Below the pieces are notes generated by a model. That model was not told the origin of the DNA. It made no database searches and worked only from the letters and a program-made list of their open reading frames with translations. Shown one piece after another: positions 1-13,050 of a stretch of DNA of 64,000 nucleotides. The number at the start of each line of letters is the position of its first letter. Position 1 is the stretch's first letter. The stretch covers positions 11,092,087-11,156,086 of the forward strand of contig CM040447.1 of assembly GCA_022749755.1 (NCBI GenBank). The letters run 5' to 3'. The translations under genes were made by a program, and so were the position numbers. Source of the stretch: Azadirachta indica (taxonomy: Eukaryota > Streptophyta > Magnoliopsida > Sapindales > Meliaceae).

Positions 1-148
1 GATACCGTAAACAATATGCATTTGCATAAATAAGAGAAATAGCGAAATACAGTGACAAATTTCACATGAATCTAATTCTGCTGATGAACATCCAAATGGT
101 ACTTGACCTTATTTATTTTGCACGGCTATGGCAAACGGCAGCGCTATC

Positions 149-487
149 TCAAGGTGCCGTGGGGCGGAGATCGTCTTTAAATCCCGCAACGGAATCTCCA
201 GCAGTATTACACACTTTGGATTTAACATCTTCTTTGTCTTGTGCAAAAGAATGGCCTATACCCGGACTACTTCCGGACTTGGTTGGCAGAAAATCATCTT
301 TGTACACGACGGCTGCTGAGTCACCATAACTAAATGGCGGGAAGGTTTCTTTCATTCCTTCAGTGGAACTAATAGTTTCCTTGTTATGAATTGACTTTAT
401 TTTCCTTCCTTCGGTGGAAAGAATTGCATGGCAGGAAATTAGTGCAAGAAGCAAAACAAGCTTATACATGGACTGGAGTTCTGCCAT
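149..487 (-). CDS. CEP-type peptide hormone precursor with truncated second domain
   Basis: This is a small secreted precursor of the C-terminally encoded peptide (CEP) family, whose processed 15-residue peptides act as root and nitrogen-status signals through leucine-rich-repeat receptor kinases. The chosen start (487) has a strong plant context (AACGATGGC) and gives a 112-residue protein opening with a hydrophobic signal peptide (MAELQSMYKLVLLLALISC). An in-frame ATG at 568 adds 27 residues but has weak context. A CEP domain is visible as DDFLPTKSGSSPGIGH, differing from the usual form in a Ser at one conserved Pro. A second domain begins as FKDDLRPTAP and is then cut by a TGA at 149-151. 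The codons after it (D S A A V C H) still align with the rest of a CEP motif, with several single-base differences. Such precursors are usually intronless, as here. The family call rests on the motif; whether the break matters is inference. Confidence 0.72.
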   Translation of the reverse strand: MAELQSMYKLVLLLALISCHAILSTEGRKIKSIHNKETISSTEGMKETFPPFSYGDSAAVVYKDDFLPTKSGSSPGIGHSFAQDKEDVKSKVCNTAGDSVAGFKDDLRPTAP

Positions 488-612
488 CGTTACAGGACGG
501 AACAGTAATGAAATGATAGAATGAGAGAGCTGCTCAAGAAAGGTTTGAACTGCAGGAGACTTGAGCATAAAATTGCAAAGACGATCGATGATAATAACCT
601 CTATCCCTTAGG

Positions 613-622
613 TATTTATATA
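613..622 (-). promoter_or_regulatory. TATA box of the CEP precursor gene
   Basis: On the minus strand this reads TATATAAATA. It lies about 125 bases upstream of the preferred CEP start codon and about 45 upstream of the alternative ATG, a normal spacing for a plant TATA box with a short 5' leader. Inferred from position and motif only. Confidence 0.45.
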
Positions 623-627
623 TGTTC

Positions 628-3600
628 AAGGGTATGAGCAATGAGGATCCTAACCGCTCATTAAATCATAATATTAAGACAAGTGGACCAGCATCGATAT
701 CAATTTGGACGGTTTGCATTACTATATACAATATCATTTGTAGCAGCAGCTTTAATATGTGGGACAGCTCTGGATTTCCTTAATTTTTTGCCCCAGATAT
801 ATGATTAGATCTCCTGAAGATCTCCTGCTACTATATTTTCCATGATCATCATGCAGAGCTGAGCATGTTGTATTCATATTTTACCAGTTCCCAAGTTTCA
901 TGTTATTGTTTTAATAATGATCATATAATAATGTCATATGGAAACAGTACTAACACTAATTTAAACAATTAGAGTTGAACTTATAGTTCATTGGGGTGCT
1001 CATTATAGGCTGACTGGGCCTATTTTTTTCCATAGTTAATTAAGTATTTATCTGTAGTAAGTAGAAAGCTGAAGACCATGAGTGCAATATGTGTAGGTTC
1101 TTGTGTTGTGAACTAAGGAATCATATATCCATTCAGTGATCTACCTCTTACCTTTGGCCGATGACTATGATTTAATCCAATAAAAGATCCGCGACAAGAT
1201 ACATCTTGCTTTTGCAACATAAGCTTTTAATGTCGTCTTAGGAACAAACTAACCCACCAAACTTGAAGTTCGATAAGTGACCTTTCATTCTGCTGAAATG
1301 TTAGTTGGTAATTGTTTGAATGTTGTGAGCGCGACAATTTATTAAGTTTTACCTTTTCTTTGACTTTTTCAGTTACGTATTCGCTTGAAGAACCAAAAGT
1401 AGCGTGAGTAACGACAATTGAAGAACCCAAAGCAGTGTGAGCTTGGAATAACGAAAATTAGCAAAGTTGGAAGCTCCACCACCACCGAAGTGCATCAAAA
1501 CTCGGGGAATTCCTCCCCTAGTCTATCCCAGTCCACTGGTCGAAATGTACAATTATTATATGTTTGATTGCCCTATGAACTTTAAATTGTTTATGGACTT
1601 ATTGCAAGGCTTCAAATGGGTTGAAAAGATTCCTCAAAGAGGTAAGAATTAATAAGTATGTTTCTTTCTTTAAGTAAGTTTCTTGAATTTTATGAACTTC
1701 AAGTATTTGCCGATCACTTTGTATTGGTTGGAGTAAGTTATATAATATGGTAAAGGGTACGTTATATTTTTATTTTCTAGCTAGTGTATCCACGAAAACT
1801 ATTTCATAGGAAACTGAAAGGTCAGAAAGCAACAGCTGATTTGATTTCGCAAATCTTAGACTAGCTATAGGTTTGGTTAGCTTTTGCTTATTTTTTATTA
1901 ATTGTATGCCTTCGTTTTTTATTTGGTTTTCATTTGGTGCTACGTATATTCATGCTCTTCTTTTTCGGGAATAAGATTTACAACGCTTCTTGTTTACATG
2001 TAAGCTTCCATTTGTAAAATGATTACTCCACAGAAACTGATATGCGTACGGACAGAACAAAAATAAGTTGTCAAAGTATGCAAAGCAATTGCCCTGAAAA
2101 CGACTTTTGCCCTCGAAGATTTTGTCAGTTAGGTGTTTAGGTAGTATGCCCTCAAATTAGAATGGCTAAATCATTAATTGGATGGTATGGTAATAATATC
2201 CCACTAATACTACCCTCCAAATTGAAAAAGAATCTTTGGTATAATAATAAGAATTATTATTATTATTATTATAATAAAAAGAAAGAAAGAAAAGGGTTGC
2301 GTCTGGTTGGCTCCTCCAGTTGGGGAAGTACATACCTCGTGCAGGGCCCGCCAGTCTCCATCCACTAATTTTTGTTTAAATTAAATTAACCGCTAATTAA
2401 TTAATTAATTAGAGTAAAAGAGAGCACTTTCATTGTCTCTTTAGGTTGTTGTGCGAGGCTGTAGTGCACGACTTCGGTTTAACTTTGTTTGCCATAATTT
2501 CAAACCTAATTAAAAGTAAGGATGCTCGAGGGGATCTGGGAGAGCACTAGAGACTTGTTGCGCACGACAAAATTAAAGGATCTCCATTAGTAAATAAAAA
2601 TATAATATAATAAAAGATAAACCTTCACCGCAGCCTTGTAGATAAAATATATTGAGTTTCAAATTAATTAAGTAAAATAAATTTCACAAAAAATTAGGGA
2701 CTAATGTAAAAATTTCCCGATCGAATAGAGTGACTAAAGACATGCAGTTAATGACCATGAGTATTGGTCCAAATATAGTTAAGAGTAAGTAAGTAAGAAC
2801 AACACCTTTCTGAGATTTTAACGGTTAACAGTTGGCCTCCATGCATGACCATGCAGGCAGGATGCGGGCCTGCAGTAGCTTTATAACAACATTATATATT
2901 GCTGTGCTGGTGTGGCTTTTAATTTTAACGACCGTCCATTCCATTCAAAGTTAACCTCTAGTCTCCTTTAAAAGTAATTCAAATTTGGCTCAGAGTGTAG
3001 CATTAAAGTTGGGCATTGTAAAAATACTTAACGCTACAAACAAGAGAAAAATAAATAATAATAATAATAATAATGATGATGATGATGATGATAATAAGTT
3101 CCATATTTTAATTAGTGTTATAGTACTGTAATGCTTTGGTTCTTAAATCACTTTAAGCTTTTCAAGCAATATCTGCATTAATTACAGTTGATTTCTGAAG
3201 AGAATCTACTAAATGTGCTACTTATTTATCAAAGAGAATTGGAGAATCAAGATAACTTCTCAATTATGAAAAAGAATATCTCATTTTTTATTTATTTACT
3301 TATTATAATTTTCTGTGAAGTCCAAGTAAATTTTAATAAGATCATAATCACATTATTGTGCGGTTTTAAAGCTACTTTCCCACAGGGAAAGCAATTTTTC
3401 CCGTCATTATTGTAAAGGTCTTATTTATTAGCAAGAATACGGGCAACGATTTTCTTTTTTTTTAATTATCGGTATGGGCCATGAGTGTCATTTTTTACAC
3501 AAGGTATTTCGCCCAAAGAAATAACTGGGCCTTACACTATATGTCCATGCAACAATATTAGTGGATGCTCTTAGGTCGGACTGTAAATCAGAACACCAAA

Positions 3601-3739
3601 AACATAAGAGTGGCGCTATTACAATGACCCCATTACCACCCCTATAAATTCCCAGTAAAACCCCTCTTTCTCTCTTTTTTTTTTTTTTTTTTTTTAAAAA
3701 AGAGTAATTGCGTTAAGGCGAAAAATCAAATACAACTTT
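628..3739. other. Intergenic spacer, no gene supported
   Basis: AT-rich spacer between the CEP gene promoter and a decayed RNase H fragment. It holds simple repeats: an ATT run near 2246-2270, an ATA/ATG trinucleotide run at 3055-3095 and a poly-T tract near 3677-3695. Short open frames (for example around 1467-1652) have no recognisable domain and no splice context I could support. Confidence 0.5.
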
Positions 3740-4100
3740 TGGAGTCCTTCAAACAGCATTACAAATTTCTCCAGCCATTTCTTCTATTCAGACTTCACAC
3801 TCAGAACTTTTGAGGGCTAGTTTGGCAAGTTGTGAGCTGCCTCGTTACAGCTTCTTGGCACAAACTCCACTCTGTGGCAAATTCGTAATAACAGTGCCTT
3901 GTTTATTTTGTCAACTATCCATCCCACTTCAGACCTGGTAGTGATGATTCCTTTAACGAGTTTGACTACGTTGAGAGCATCAGAATTTATGTTTACCGGA
4001 GAAAGGCCCGTGTCATTAGCTAATTCGACTCCCTTTAAGACTGCAACAGCTTCTGCAAATTCATATTTACAATTTACAATAAAACCCCTCTTTATATTTA
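3740..4100 (-). pseudogene. LINE-type RNase H-like (RVT_3) domain remnant
   Basis: Read on the minus strand, about 90 codons are open and resemble the RNase H-like domain that ends many plant LINE-type retroelements and also occurs as isolated domains. Visible landmarks are EFAEAVAVLKGVELA, the acidic strand NINSDALNVVKLV, SEVGWIVDKI, and the closing FVPRSCNEAAHNLPN, where SCNEAAHNLA-like motifs are typical. A TAG at 3817-3819 ends the frame, and a second in-frame stop follows in the remaining similarity. The first part of the domain, with the first catalytic Asp strand, is absent. No reverse transcriptase or poly-A tail is recognisable nearby. I read it as a fossil fragment rather than a gene. 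Confidence 0.65.
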
Positions 4101-4901
4101 CAATTTAACCTCGTTTGAAAATACATAACAAGTCCTTTTTAGGAAAAAGAAAATAGAGAACGGCATATCTAATTACACCTGCATATAATTTCTCTTGGTT
4201 CCCGATCCCCATTACTTACATCAATTATTATAACCCGAGCTTACCTGTCCGGAGAGTGTTACCCCGTTATGAGTTCTTAGGTGGAAATTCTTGAATTTGT
4301 GATTCAATTCCATAGCTTGCAACTAAGATCATTTAAAGTTGCTTACATCTAATGGCAGAAAGCACAGTGGCGGGACCAATTACAACATATATTTATTGCA
4401 ATGATTGGTAAATGTCTTGATTATTACCTTAAATTGGGCATGAGAGAAACAGAATTACGTTGATAATCGAGAGAAATAGTTTGTGAGGAAAACATAGAAA
4501 CAGCCCAAAAAGGTTAAGGTCGTATGTGAAATTGAAAAACTGCTGTTATTAGAAGTATTTTCTATTTCAAATTATTAAGAAAAGGAATTGTATAAGAATA
4601 TGAAGGCATGAAAGACCAATAAAGGGAACAGAAATGAAAGAACACTCAATTTGCAATTACAATTGCTTTAATTAGCTGACATTTACATTGTATCTCTTTC
4701 ATCAATAAGAACGTTCTGGGTAAAACACGGCGTTACTCAACTCAACGGGCTGTTGAGAAAGAGATTCAAGGAACAGATTCATCAAAGAGACTTAACATTA
4801 AGCCCCCATGGCAACCAAAATTCTATCGGGGCAACTGACTGTCTACAACTAAAATCAGTTTAAATTGGTATTCACACCTGTTCCACAAGTTAGCATAGCT
4901 G
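4101..4901. other. Intergenic spacer and likely 3' UTR
   Basis: No coding signal seen. The part nearest 4901 is presumably the 3' untranslated region of the minus-strand sulfotransferase-like gene that ends at 4902. Confidence 0.4.
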
Positions 4902-7900
4902 TCATCTTCTATAGTCAGCACTGAGAAAACTTTCATACACTGTTCCATTGAGCGTTCTGTTGATATCACCCCAGTTCTCTATTTGTTCTGATAATGGACC
5001 TCTGTGTATCTTAACCTGACGGCTTCTTAGTTTCATCTGTGGCAGACTTAGAAACTTGAGAACTTCTTTGAGTTTCTGAAACAAGAATTGACAGTAATGA
5101 GCATTGTGCAGACAAACGAAAGGAACTAATTAGTAGAGAATAATTGGAACACCACCATCTGTTCAGAATTGGTCTCCAGAGAAGGTATTTTAAGACCACA
5201 GATATGTGTGAAAAAGATCAGTGAAGACAGGGTAATTACAACCAAAGATTCAAAGTACTTGAAAAGTATAACACAATTTTACAATTCTTTCTTTAAAAGA
5301 GGATTCTAAAAATGTGGACAGTTTGTGATAGACAACGTTGGAAAAATTATGTGCCCAAATGTCCATTTTACTTCTGAGTGGTGAAATTTTGTGCAATGCC
5401 AGATCCTGTGTTATTTAAGAGAGATTATCTTTAATTACTTTTCTTACTATTTCTATAATTTTAATTTCTTTTCTTACTATCTTTAATTTCATGACCCTCA
5501 CCTTACGGTTCTTAACAAGATCCTCATAGTACAAAACAATGTGGCGGGTACTATTGAAATATTCCAAAGCTTTTGAAGCCATCACCTCCACCTTGTCCAA
5601 ATCAGTTATCAACGATGTGGAATTGATTGTAGGCTTATAACTTGAAAGTGCTTTAGCCTGCAAGAAAATACAGTAGAGAGCTCAAGATTTTGCAATATAC
5701 ATGTTTGTTTGTGTGTGTGCACAGAGAATGAGAGAGAGATTGACCTCTTCAGGCGAGTGCACATGAGATTTGTGAGTTCCATTCAACAGCTTAGCATAGC
5801 GATCATAGGAATTTGCAAGTACGGAAACCAGCCGACGGAGCAGATTTCGTCGAAAGAGAAAGATAGCTGAAACACCCCTTTGATTGAAGTATTCAACAAT
5901 TTCTTCATGATGCTCCATCAAACCCTGGGGTATGACAACAAATATGAGGCTTCAACTGATACTCCCATGAATCAAATACTAAAAGATGAAGTATATATAT
6001 ATATATATACACACTTTAATACTGCCATCGTCCAACATAAACAACAAAATATCTTAACAATTTGTGTCATAAATTTTTCTCAGTATGCTGAATATATAAC
6101 TGTTTCAAGGTGGAATAGACTAACACAATGCCCCTGCATACTACAGAACTAAGCTACCAATTTCTGAAGGATAACATAACATCACCAGGCAGTTCCAAGG
6201 CAGTCACGAAACCACTGAATAACCTATCAAACAGTTATTTAGGCACAATTGATTCTTTCTTTTCTATTATCTAAAATGGCCTAAATATCGGTATCAGTTC
6301 TTACCAGAACAATAAATAAGTTATGGATAACATCTGAGCTTTGTTCATTATGAATATGTCATACAACTCTGACATAGTCTATATGATTTGAAAAGAATAG
6401 TCAATGTGATGCAAATTAACCATAACTGGATAAACATATTTATAGTTGACAGTTACTGAATGTTGAAGAGAAGCACAATATTCATCAGCAAAATTGCAGA
6501 TCAGTTGGCATTAAAGCTTCAATAGATTTGCCAGAACCAAGGGGGTTAGCAATTCCACTGACCCCTCCAAATGAATTAACTTCTACATGTTAAAAAGACA
6601 CTATAGTATTCATTTTTTGGATTGTTCTGTTAGGAGATACCAACACTTGACAGATGCCGTAGAGTAGCTTCACTACCTTCTTGCATAGTGTATATTCACA
6701 AGTTTTTATAAACAATAACTGCAGTAAAGCATTATATATTCAATGAATTTTCAAGTATTCTTCATCCAGTTTTTATAAAAATTAGTATTTTTAATTAAAC
6801 TTAAACAACTTTACATAAGAATATTTTACATCTCAATGTTAATTCAAGTTTTTAAACTGACCACCAGACACATATTGAGAAAACACATGCAAACTCCAAA
6901 CCAAAACTCAAGCTATAGCTCTTCCTGCAACATGTTCCCTGGTTATCTAATAGAGAGCTATTTAGTTACAGCTCTTCTCATTCTTCCTTCTCTGTGAATA
7001 ACAAATGAAGCTGAGCCCAAATAACTACACAAGTATCCCAAAACCTAATAATCAGCACCCTTGTGCTGAAATAACACAGATGAAGAACTAAGGTGAAATA
7101 TGAACAGAATGACTAGTTTTTTTGTAAATTCTGCATTCTGTAATCATCTATCAAAGGGAACAGACCTAATACCAATATTTCAACAATTTAACAACCATGA
7201 ACTTCTCTGCATCCTAAATATCTCAATGCACTAAAGATTAGTTTGAATAAGAGTTGAGTTAGAGTTTATCAGCTTAACACACATCCAACAAGTATACAAT
7301 TGAGAAGTACACTTAATGTTCAAAAGTGGAAGGCCTTTGGCTTGAAAAGTACTGGAAAGTAGATACAAACTTACAAGTTTATAAAACTATAATTTAGTGA
7401 ATAACATAACTTCAGAAATCACATGTAATTACCAAACAGAAACAAGAGGTCAAATATCAAAGGCAAGGACCCAGAGAATTTTTGTTATGTGGACCAACCA
7501 TGAAGAATGATTTCAAACAGTGGTGCCAGGTAAACAGTAGGTGGAATGACGGTTGGCATGGTTTCAGATGTAATGATAACAGATAAGCAATAGGTCATTT
7601 ACCAGCAACCAACAAGACTAAGTTATCTAATGAAAAGGTTATCATCAACACAAAATTATACCTGATTGAGCATCCACTTAAAGCCAACTGCTGCAGAGCA
7701 CTCATTCTTGGAAGCACTACTTAACCAATCCAGGTTGTAAACTTTATCTAGAGTCTTTATAATTGAAGAAATATTTTTCCTTCTATCCATAAGTGAGAAA
7801 ATCTCCCCATTTGAGCTCACATTGATATGACTATTTAATAAGGTCTCAAACCATCCGCTTCCTGATCTTTGCATTGATATTATGGCAAAGAATCGTACAG

Positions 7901-8799
7901 GAGTATTTGCACATTCGGCCCTGTTTGTACAAGAAGACAACATATTGAAATCTAAGGTTCTTATGAAGCCAAATTTAGTAAATTAGAATTTGTTAATTAC
8001 CTGCTGAAAGTTTGGGGTTTTGGGTAATGCACACGAGGAATTTCTAGCTGTTCAGTGCCACTATCGCCAGGACCTTCTATCCGTTGGATTCCATAATCCA
8101 TAAAAGACTTTTCAATGATTTGGACATTTTCAAATTTAATTCTGGTGCCAGTGTTCAATTGCTTTAAACGGATTGAGTAGATTAAAATCCCGCAAACCAT
8201 TGCAAATAGTAAAGCTATCATCCTCAAGAACAATGGAGATTTCTTTGGAGGTTTTATAATTAGAGTATCCTGTGATGCACAAAATAAGCAAGCATAAGCA
8301 TTCAGATTAACTTCATGGGGAGGTTAAGGTCTCATTTTTATTACATTCTAATCTCATCTGAGCTGTTCCAATTACAAAGCAAAGAAATCAAATGAGATAT
8401 TTCGATATAATGAAGTATGAAAACTGCAACATTAACAGAGTCAGTGTACAACAATGAAACTTGTGAACAGTCCAAAAAAGACTAAAACAAAAGAGAGACC
8501 AATGTGGGTTTCAGAGAGAGTGAGGGGCATACAAAAAACCCAGAAACTGAGTACATAAATAAGTAAATTACAAACTTTACTGGCAAAACCCAGATCGGAG
8601 CACGCACAGCGAAACATAAATTCGATACCCATCAATAATTCACAAAAATTAAATAAAAACTAAAAAAAGAAAAGAAAACTTTGAATTTAATTGGAAGAAA
8701 ACACGAAGATAAATATAAGTTTAAAAAAAGTGACCATCTTTCACATAAATAACAAACAAACAAGCGTACCTTGTTGAAGAAATAGATGTATTCTGCCAT
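4902..8799 (-). CDS. P-loop sulfotransferase-like protein, type II membrane anchored
   Basis: Six exons join cleanly: 8799-8770, 8269-8001, 7920-7662, 5924-5745, 5657-5502 and 5075-4902, giving 355 residues with consistent phases and GT-AG borders. The product resembles the plant P-loop, NodH-like sulfotransferase family. Residues 24-43 form a single hydrophobic anchor after a short basic stretch (KPPKK), so a type II Golgi membrane protein is likely. The 5' phosphosulfate-binding loop is SMQRSGSGWFET (115-126), and a 3' phosphate-binding segment is RRNLLRRLVSVLANS (211-225). The family would transfer sulfate from PAPS to an unknown acceptor. Intron 3 is long (about 1.7 kb). The start ATG lies in a first exon coding only ten residues (MAEYIYFFNK). 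I am confident of the gene model and fold, not of the substrate. Confidence 0.85.
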
Positions 8800-11423
8800 A
8801 GCTATTTCCAGAAACCGAAAGAAATCAGAAACCCGGCAAAGTTAAAACAAACAAAACCCCTCTCCACTTCTTCTCGTACACTCAGCTACAAAACCGGAAG
8901 GACAAGCAAAAGAAGAAGAAGAAGAAGCCAAATAGATTATGTCATAATGTTTCAGCTTCGTGGCTATATGGCCTCGTAGAAAACAATGCCGCTAAACAAG
9001 AGAGAGGAGTTTTCTTCTTCTCGTCTAATTTGGGTTCGGTCTCTTTGTCCGTGTGATTATATTATTATTTGCCTGTACCTATCTAATTATTGACAGCTAA
9101 GTTGAGTTCGCTACTGTAAACAATTTGGCTGCAAACACAGTTTGAAGGCCATACGTAGATAGACTTTGGTAATAGTTAAAGCTCGAATCTCGGAATCACA
9201 ATATGTGTCTGTCTTCGTCTTGGACCCGGTAATAGTAAACCACGACTTTGACTTTTGTTTGCTTACGATACGATACTCTTTAATTATCGAATTAGAGTTA
9301 TTTAATTTAAATACGATTTTAATATTTTTTGGGCTTTTTTTTTTCCCTAAATTTTAAGAGATAATAAGTCAAACGAGACAGCTATTTTACTAATTAAATG
9401 AAAGCTAAATTTAAGAAAATTACCAACGGTGAACATTAATTACTTGATCTGAACTTTGATTTACTCACAAGTAATATAATTTAATGAAATAATTGAATTT
9501 AATAATTTGATTGGTAAATTGTTATTGTTTACAAATAGAGTACCATGGTGTATAGAATACTCAAGCTCTTAAACTTGCAATACCAAATATTTCGGTTGGT
9601 GGTGTAATCAAGTGAATGGCCATTGTTATCATTAAATTGTTAAGATGATCAAATCAAATTGTTGATGTGATGTTCCTGTTCATGTATGTTAAAATTCATC
9701 ACAGTAAAATGAAGTTAATATGTGAATTATTGATATATCAATCATGTTATATTAAGAAGATGGAAAGTAGCATTTTACCTAGGCATTAATATAAATAATA
9801 GAAATATATATATATATATATTTATGCATATGTTTAGTTGGAGTGTCTAAGCTTTTGCCAATTTCATGCTTTTCTTTTTATTTTATTTTTTTTGAAAAAT
9901 GGAGTTGTGAATTAAGACTCAAAGTGCTAACTTAGTGATAAAAAGTTAATTTTAAGTTTGAAGTAAATGGAAAAATTGAATAAGACCACCAAGAATTTTT
10001 GATTTTGTAGCATTCCTTGTTTGACACTGCATATATTTATAAATTTAATGGTAATGTTAGATAAAATGCAAAGATGGAGAAGATTCCGAAGTCTAGATTA
10101 GGTAGGACTTCATTTCATTAATTGACAGAGTCAATTTGTCCGTTGGAAATTATTATACAATCAGCACGGTATCAGTTTTCTTCTTCTAATGAATTAATTA
10201 ATGGAAGGAATTTCACTAATTTTCTGACATTATTGTTATAATATTATATTTTTTTTAACGCTTTTCATACCATTCTGATAAAAGAATTCTTACAACTTTA
10301 CCTTTAATTGAAGAAAAAGAAACCCCCCCAAAAAAAAAAAAGTTAATTTCTCTTCAATTATTTATGATATGCTTGATTTATACATAAAATTATTTGAGTT
10401 TTTGCCATAATAATGTAAAAATATAGTTCTTATCTTAAACAATTAAATAAAGAGAAATGAAAAAGAAAAATACAGCAGAAGTAGCAGCATGAATCCTGCT
10501 CCTTAATGCCGCAGAAGACCAGGCACTTAATTGCTATTTTATTTATTTGAAAAAGAAAATTAAATAAAATAAAAAAGTCAGTTGCTTGACTTGGAATATT
10601 TTGGGTTTCGATACAAGTAATAAAGTTAGATTCGTTGGATAATGTCTCTGTAATTTTGTTTTCCAGAAAATTATTTTTAAATCTACGATAATGGTGTTAT
10701 TATTTACTCTCTAAACCATCAATTTTCTGTCTTTTTTTTTTAGTAAAGAAATTATTGAAAAAAGTTGTATAAAAAAGATAGATGATTATTATGTTAAATG
10801 AATAATTTTTCATCTTTAACATATTAAATATTTAGGGAGGGTTCTGGTTTACAAATGTGAATTAAAAAAGGAGAACAGATTCAACATAGTGAAAATATAT
10901 GTATACATATTATTAATTAGGACACCTGTAATGTGTTTTTAACATAAAAATTGCAAGACCTTTACGCTTCTTTGTAGAAAAATTATTATTGTCTTAGTTG
11001 TATTCGTATTATTTATTTTACTTATGTTTGGTCGGCACATGAGAAATTAATAAATATAAAATGCAATTATTTTATTATACATGTGATAATATTATATTAC
11101 TTGGATGTATTTTAAATTTTTTAAAGAATAAAATTATATAAAATAAGATGGTTATGTTATTTTATAAGTGTATTTCAATGTTATTATTATAATTAATGTA
11201 AATAAATGAGTGCCGACAACCAAATTCAGTGAAGGCAAAATGTTAGAAGAGATGATTATTAAAGCAAAACGAGTTGACAAGTGGTAGACAATTACAATTG
11301 GCACCCAATCCAATACCTAACGCGCATGATATGACTTCGCCCATCGTTCGTTCTTTCTACAAATGAAAAAGGGGCAAAATTGTATTGTATTATATTGTAT
11401 TGATGGGTTATAGGTTAGGTCTT

Positions 11424-11459
11424 ACACTACTACTATTACTACTACTACTACTACTACTA
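11424..11459. repeat. ACT trinucleotide microsatellite
   Basis: Imperfect tandem ACT repeat of about eleven units, intergenic. Confidence 0.8.
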
Positions 11460-12504
11460 ATCGAATTCAAATCCATTTTTGATTAATTTGGCCTGTTCTT
11501 TTCCGTTACATTTTAAATTTAGGGCATTATTAGTCTGGTTATGATGATAATGAATTATGGGTTGATCAAACAATTAAACAATCAACACCGACAATAATAA
11601 TTACAAGAAAATAATATCTTTATATATATATATATAGATAAATAAAATTTTGATATATATAATCAATATATTATAATTATTTTATATATATCAAATTCAA
11701 TTTGAACAATAATTAAAAATGACAGAATAATATAATTTTATAGATAAAAATAATAAAAATTTGGAAATGATTAATGTTATCACTATTTTCACGTGTTTTG
11801 ACTTTTTTGGTAACCCCAGTGCACGGCTCCACATATAAATCAAAAATTAACCGTTAACATTACGGACTTACGACAACGTTTTCTTCAAGTGGAAGTCTGA
11901 ACAAAAATTTTAATTATAAGATATCGAAATCATGCATTGGTGTTATTCAGAAGTCCGACAACGTGAACCCCACGCTTAAAAAATTTTAATTAGTATTTTT
12001 TTTTTGTTTATTTTATTTAAATTTATAAATATTGTAAACTAATAAAAATAAATAATCAACCGCCTTTTTCTACTTGGGAAGATGCTTTAATGGGCCTCAG
12101 ACACGGGCTGGGCTTCATTTCATTAAACTAAAAAAATATTTAAACTATCACACAAACATCATTTCAAAGACTAAATAAGTCCTTAAAAAAAAAAAAAAAA
12201 AAAAGGCTAAAAAACTCCGACACCACAACAAATATGAAGAACAATATATGTAAAAAAAAAATTATATCATTACTATTACATATACAAAGTTATCTATATA
12301 AATTGATATGATAATATTATATCATATTATTACATATTCTACATTTTTATAAAAAAATTTTATTTGAAGTATTTTTTATTTGTGGAAATACATTCTTTTA
12401 ATTCAAAATATATTTTTTTAGTTATAAAACTCATTATTATTTTAAATTTTGAAAAAAAATTAATGAGATGTGAGTCCTTGAAATTTGATCCATTAACTTG
12501 ATTA

Positions 12505-13050
12505 ATATTGAATTGTTAATATATTGTAAAATAAATAAACTTATATTTTAATTATAATATATTTAATAAATAATTAGTTATCAATGTGTTATAAAATAAA
12601 ATATATTATTATTTTAATATTTTTTTCAATTAAAAGTTAAAAATACCCATAAAAGGCCAAATTTATTAAAAAATAATTACTATATCCTTATTTAATAGTA
12701 GTTAACTAAATAAATAAATAAAATAATAAATGTATGATTTCTTTTATCTATTTTCTAATGCCTATACAATATTGAATTGTTAATATATTGTAAAATTTTA
12801 TTATTATATTATATTACAATAATTATGATTATATATAGTTACAAGTATTGTATTATAATATTTTATTTATAGATTAATATTTATTTATAAATTACAAATA
12901 TTGCATTTTATTAATATATTTTATTTATATATTAGTATTTCTTTATGTTTTGTTTATAATATATTAATAAATATTTAGTTATTAATGTATTATAAAATAA
13001 AATATACTATTATTTTAATATTTATTTTCAATTAAGAGTTAAAAATAATT
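12505..13050. repeat. Diverged direct duplication in AT-rich DNA
   Basis: Two ordered blocks occur twice. Block A (12505-12531) recurs at 12769-12796 with almost no change. Block B (12551-12645) recurs at about 12955-13050 with scattered differences. The spacing between A and B is about 20 bases in the first copy and 159 in the second, so one copy has gained or lost about 140 bases. This suggests either two copies of a small non-autonomous element or a local duplication. Confidence 0.55.

Noticed and set aside
1467..1652. Open frame beginning near PPPPKCIKTRGIPP as an exon
   Set aside because: No ATG of its own, no matching neighbouring exon and no recognisable family.
4277..4305. Resemblance of ggtggaaattcttgaatttgtga to a conserved 18S rRNA word
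   Set aside because: The match is short and imperfect, and the flanking bases show no rRNA similarity.
8441..8635. 64-codon minus-strand frame inside intron 1 of the sulfotransferase-like gene
   Set aside because: Exons 1 and 2 join in phase without it and it shows only hydrophobic, low-information sequence.
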